Shown one piece after another: positions 62,163 to 64,000 of a DNA stretch of 64,000 bases. The stretch is from an uncultured Bacillota bacterium (GTDB taxonomy: Bacteria > Bacillota_I > Bacilli_A > Erysipelotrichales > Coprobacillaceae), in the NCBI GenBank assembly GCA_949290865.1, contig CASETM010000023.1, positions 1 through 64,000 on the forward strand. Reading direction: 5' to 3'. The notes under the pieces were generated by a model. It worked only from the letters and a program-made list of their open reading frames with translations, had not been told where the DNA came from and ran no database searches. Made by a program: the position numbers and the translations under genes. The stretch's first letter is position 1. Every line of letters begins with the position of its first letter.

Positions 62163-62687
62163 TTATAGCGTTGTTTTATTTTCTGGTATATAGAGATTTT
62201 TCAGATCTGCTTTTTCCAGCTTCAGCAAAGCTGCCTTTTTATCAAGGCCACCGGCATAACCCGTCAGCTTGCCGTTTTTCCCGATAACCCGATGACAGGG
62301 AATGATAATGCCAATAGGATTATGACCAACAGCCTGCCCAATTGCCTGGGCACACTTGCGCTTTCCGGTCCTGCTGGCAACCACTTTTGCCAGTTCATCA
62401 TAAGTTGTCACCTGACCATAGGGAATCATCATCAGATAATGATAAACCAGCTGGCGAAACGCTGTCGTTTCTAGTTTCAAAGGAAAATCGCAAAGCGGCT
62501 GCTGTCCGGCAAAATAACTGTCCAGATAGCTGATAACCTTGCCAAATAAAGGGATATCCTTTTCCATAGCTGTATCCTGATCCTGATATTTCTGCTTTTC
62601 AAACCATAATCCCGTTAAATTTTCACCATCACTTAACATGATCATCCGTCCCAGCGGCGATGAATAATATTGAATATATTTATGCAT
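62163..62687 (-). CDS. ogt: Methylated-DNA-[protein]-cysteine S-methyltransferase
   Basis: A 174-aa suicide repair enzyme that takes methyl groups from O6-methylguanine. The active site IIIPCHRVIGKNGKLTGYAGG is intact with its nucleophilic Cys, and AQAIGQAVGHNPIG is upstream. The start is uncertain: the ATG at 62687 fits the family N-terminus, and the frame can extend to 62720. It stands between trpA and the MFS relic, apart from both by spacing. Confidence 0.92.
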   Translation of the reverse strand: MHKYIQYYSSPLGRMIMLSDGENLTGLWFEKQKYQDQDTAMEKDIPLFGKVISYLDSYFAGQQPLCDFPLKLETTAFRQLVYHYLMMIPYGQVTTYDELAKVVASRTGKRKCAQAIGQAVGHNPIGIIIPCHRVIGKNGKLTGYAGGLDKKAALLKLEKADLKNLYIPENKTTL

Positions 62688-62720
62688 ATGATCACCATCA
62701 CTTATTATAAAGCATTTCAA

Positions 62721-62762
62721 AAAAAAAACACACTTTTACCAAAAAATGAAAAAGTGTGTATA
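62721..62762 (-). terminator. Terminator of the trp operon
   Basis: ACACACTTTT and AAAAGTGTGT pair around CATTTTTTGGT-type loop sequence and eight T follow on the minus strand. It lies just after trpA. Confidence 0.9.
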
Positions 62763-62766
62763 AAGA

Positions 62767-63543
62767 TCATAATAATGCTTCTGTCAGTAAATGAACATAA
62801 TCATAAATCGCTTTGTCGGCATCTTGTCCATACTGCCCAATAAGTTCAACAATACCACTGCCGACAATGATCGCATCACCATATCGCTTAAACTGCTGAA
62901 CCTGCGAAGGAGTATTGATGCCAAAACCAATAGCCACTGGTACATCTGTAACCTCGTGGATCTGCTGACAGATCTTATCGATATGTTGAGAAAAACTCTG
63001 ATCATCACGCCTTCCAGTAACACCCATTGATGAAACTAGATAAATGAATCCTGCAGCCTCTTTGGCAATCATTTCAATACGTTCCTGACTGGTCGGTGCA
63101 ATCATCGAAATCAGCTGTACACCGTACTGTTCACAGACATCTTTTACCTCATGACATTCTTCATAAGGCAGATCAGGAATAATGATCCCATCAACCTTAA
63201 CCTCCTGACATTTCTGAAAAAATCTATCATAGCCATAGTGAAAGACAACATTAAGATATGTCATGAAACAAAGCGGGATATCAGTATGTCTGCGTACTTC
63301 TTTGACCATCTTAAAAACATCATCGGTTGTCACTTTGTTTTTCAAAGCGCGAAGATTAGCTTCCTGAATCGTAGGTCCTTCAGCAATCGGATCAGAAAAA
63401 GGAATTCCGATTTCAATCAGATCAGTTCCAGCTTTTTCTAAAGCCAGAATATAGTCAACGGTCTTTTCTAACGTTGGATCTCCCGCAGTCAGAAAACCGA
63501 TAAAAGCTTTATGATTTTTAAATGCCTGATGTATTCTATTCAT
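62767..63543 (-). CDS. trpA: Tryptophan synthase alpha subunit
   Basis: Splits indole-3-glycerol phosphate to indole, which tunnels to TrpB. The 258-aa protein has [34 protein letters not shown] (with catalytic Asp and the substrate region) and [25 protein letters not shown]. The start at 63543 overlaps trpB by 8 bases and has GGGGGAATGATATCC before it; a longer frame into trpB is not credible. It is the last gene of the trp operon. Confidence 0.96.
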   Translation of the reverse strand: MNRIHQAFKNHKAFIGFLTAGDPTLEKTVDYILALEKAGTDLIEIGIPFSDPIAEGPTIQEANLRALKNKVTTDDVFKMVKEVRRHTDIPLCFMTYLNVVFHYGYDRFFQKCQEVKVDGIIIPDLPYEECHEVKDVCEQYGVQLISMIAPTSQERIEMIAKEAAGFIYLVSSMGVTGRRDDQSFSQHIDKICQQIHEVTDVPVAIGFGINTPSQVQQFKRYGDAIIVGSGIVELIGQYGQDADKAIYDYVHLLTEALL

Positions 63544-64000
63544 GGATATCATTCCCCCTGTATCTGGCAATTGCAGCGACATCCTTATCACCACGTCCTG
63601 ACAGACAGACGATCATGATATCGTCTTTAGACATCGTTGGTGCCAGTTTTATAGCATGTGCAACAGCATGTGCACTTTCAATTGCACAGATGATTCCTTC
63701 GACTCTGGCAATATATTCAAATGCAGCAACAGCTTCATCATCAGTAACAGCCACATACTGAGCACGCCCTGTATCATGCAGATTGGCATGTTCAGGTCCA
63801 ATCCCAGGATAATCCAGCCCTGCAGAAATAGAATAAACCGGAGAAATCTGTCCGTATTCGTCCTGACAGAAATAAGATTTCATGCCATGAAAGATACCGA
63901 GCGAACCAGTTGAAATAGTTGCTGCGTTTAAAGGTGTATCAATACCTTTTCCCGCTGCTTCGCAGCCAATCAGCTGAACTTCCTGATCATCGATAAAATT
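63536..64000 (-). CDS. trpB: Tryptophan synthase beta subunit, 3' part only
   Basis: The last 154 codons of trpB; the rest is outside the window. [20 protein letters not shown], then [39 protein letters not shown]-like segment and [10 protein letters not shown] near the end are the family C-terminal motifs (phosphate-binding and allosteric regions of the PLP enzyme). The frame is open to the window edge, so there is no start here. It joins serine and indole to tryptophan. Confidence 0.96.
   Translation of the reverse strand, partial: NFIDDQEVQLIGCEAAGKGIDTPLNAATISTGSLGIFHGMKSYFCQDEYGQISPVYSISAGLDYPGIGPEHANLHDTGRAQYVAVTDDEAVAAFEYIARVEGIICAIESAHAVAHAIKLAPTMSKDDIMIVCLSGRGDKDVAAIARYRGNDIHE

Overview
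This window looks like a chromosomal segment from a low-G+C, endospore-forming Firmicute. The gene content (spoVA operon, spoIIGA-sigE-sigG, ylm/sepF/divIVA block, a broken-up dcw cell-wall cluster) and the protein styles fit the Erysipelotrichales (Coprobacillus/Thomasclavelia-like gut bacteria). That assignment is an inference from gene order and protein flavour, not from a database search. Most genes lie on the minus strand and the sequence is A+T rich.

Layout: 1-4.3 kb holds a small orphan gene, a PfkB sugar-phosphate kinase, a DUF5662 gene, scpB-scpA and an unassigned membrane protein on the plus strand. 4.3-7.4 kb is a complete spoVAC-spoVAD-spoVAE-spoVAF operon for dipicolinate uptake. 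7.4-10.1 kb has a folate-type ECF S-component and a folC with an extra N-terminal acetyltransferase-like domain. Between them lies an unusual array of three 64-68 bp repeats. 10.2-16.3 kb is housekeeping (darA, dGTPase, mntP, two FAD proteins, yebC-like, thioesterase). 16.5-23.2 kb is an accessory surface-protein island: a BspA-type leucine-rich-repeat protein, a second surface protein broken at a G7 tract, a small gene with an in-frame TAG, a lipoprotein and two regulators. 23.5-31 kb carries manA, gph, a D,D-carboxypeptidase, a drug/metabolite exporter and ileS with its T-box. 31-41.5 kb runs divIVA-ylmH-sepF-ylmC-sigG-sigE-spoIIGA-proC-ftsZ-ftsA-divIB-murB-murG. 41.6-45 kb has an EF-G-like GTPase and a stand-alone alanyl-tRNA editing protein.

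The most striking feature is at 45.1-51.8 kb. The ftsW/spoVE gene that should sit between murD and murG is split in two by a 6.6 kb integrated element. The element is bounded by an 11-bp direct repeat. It encodes a large serine recombinase, a 42-aa protein overlapping the recombinase start, an AraC regulator and a huge secreted duplicated esterase. Joining the two repeat copies on paper rebuilds an uninterrupted 357-codon FtsW/SpoVE, including the conserved VTG...SYGGTS segment. This resembles the intervening elements that interrupt sporulation genes in other Firmicutes and are cut out in the mother cell (sigK/skin, spsM/SP-beta).

52.8-64 kb contains a receiver protein with a degenerate GGDEF domain, an RpiR-type regulator, murD-mraY, a Crh-like HPr paralogue lacking the catalytic histidine, and an operon of mnmM, a MATE exporter, a deoxyinosine glycosylase and a HAD phosphatase. 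It ends with a decayed MFS transporter, ogt, and trpA with the 3' part of trpB.

Promoters and terminators are called only where base pairing or boxes are visible by eye. No folding, composition or homology computation was run.
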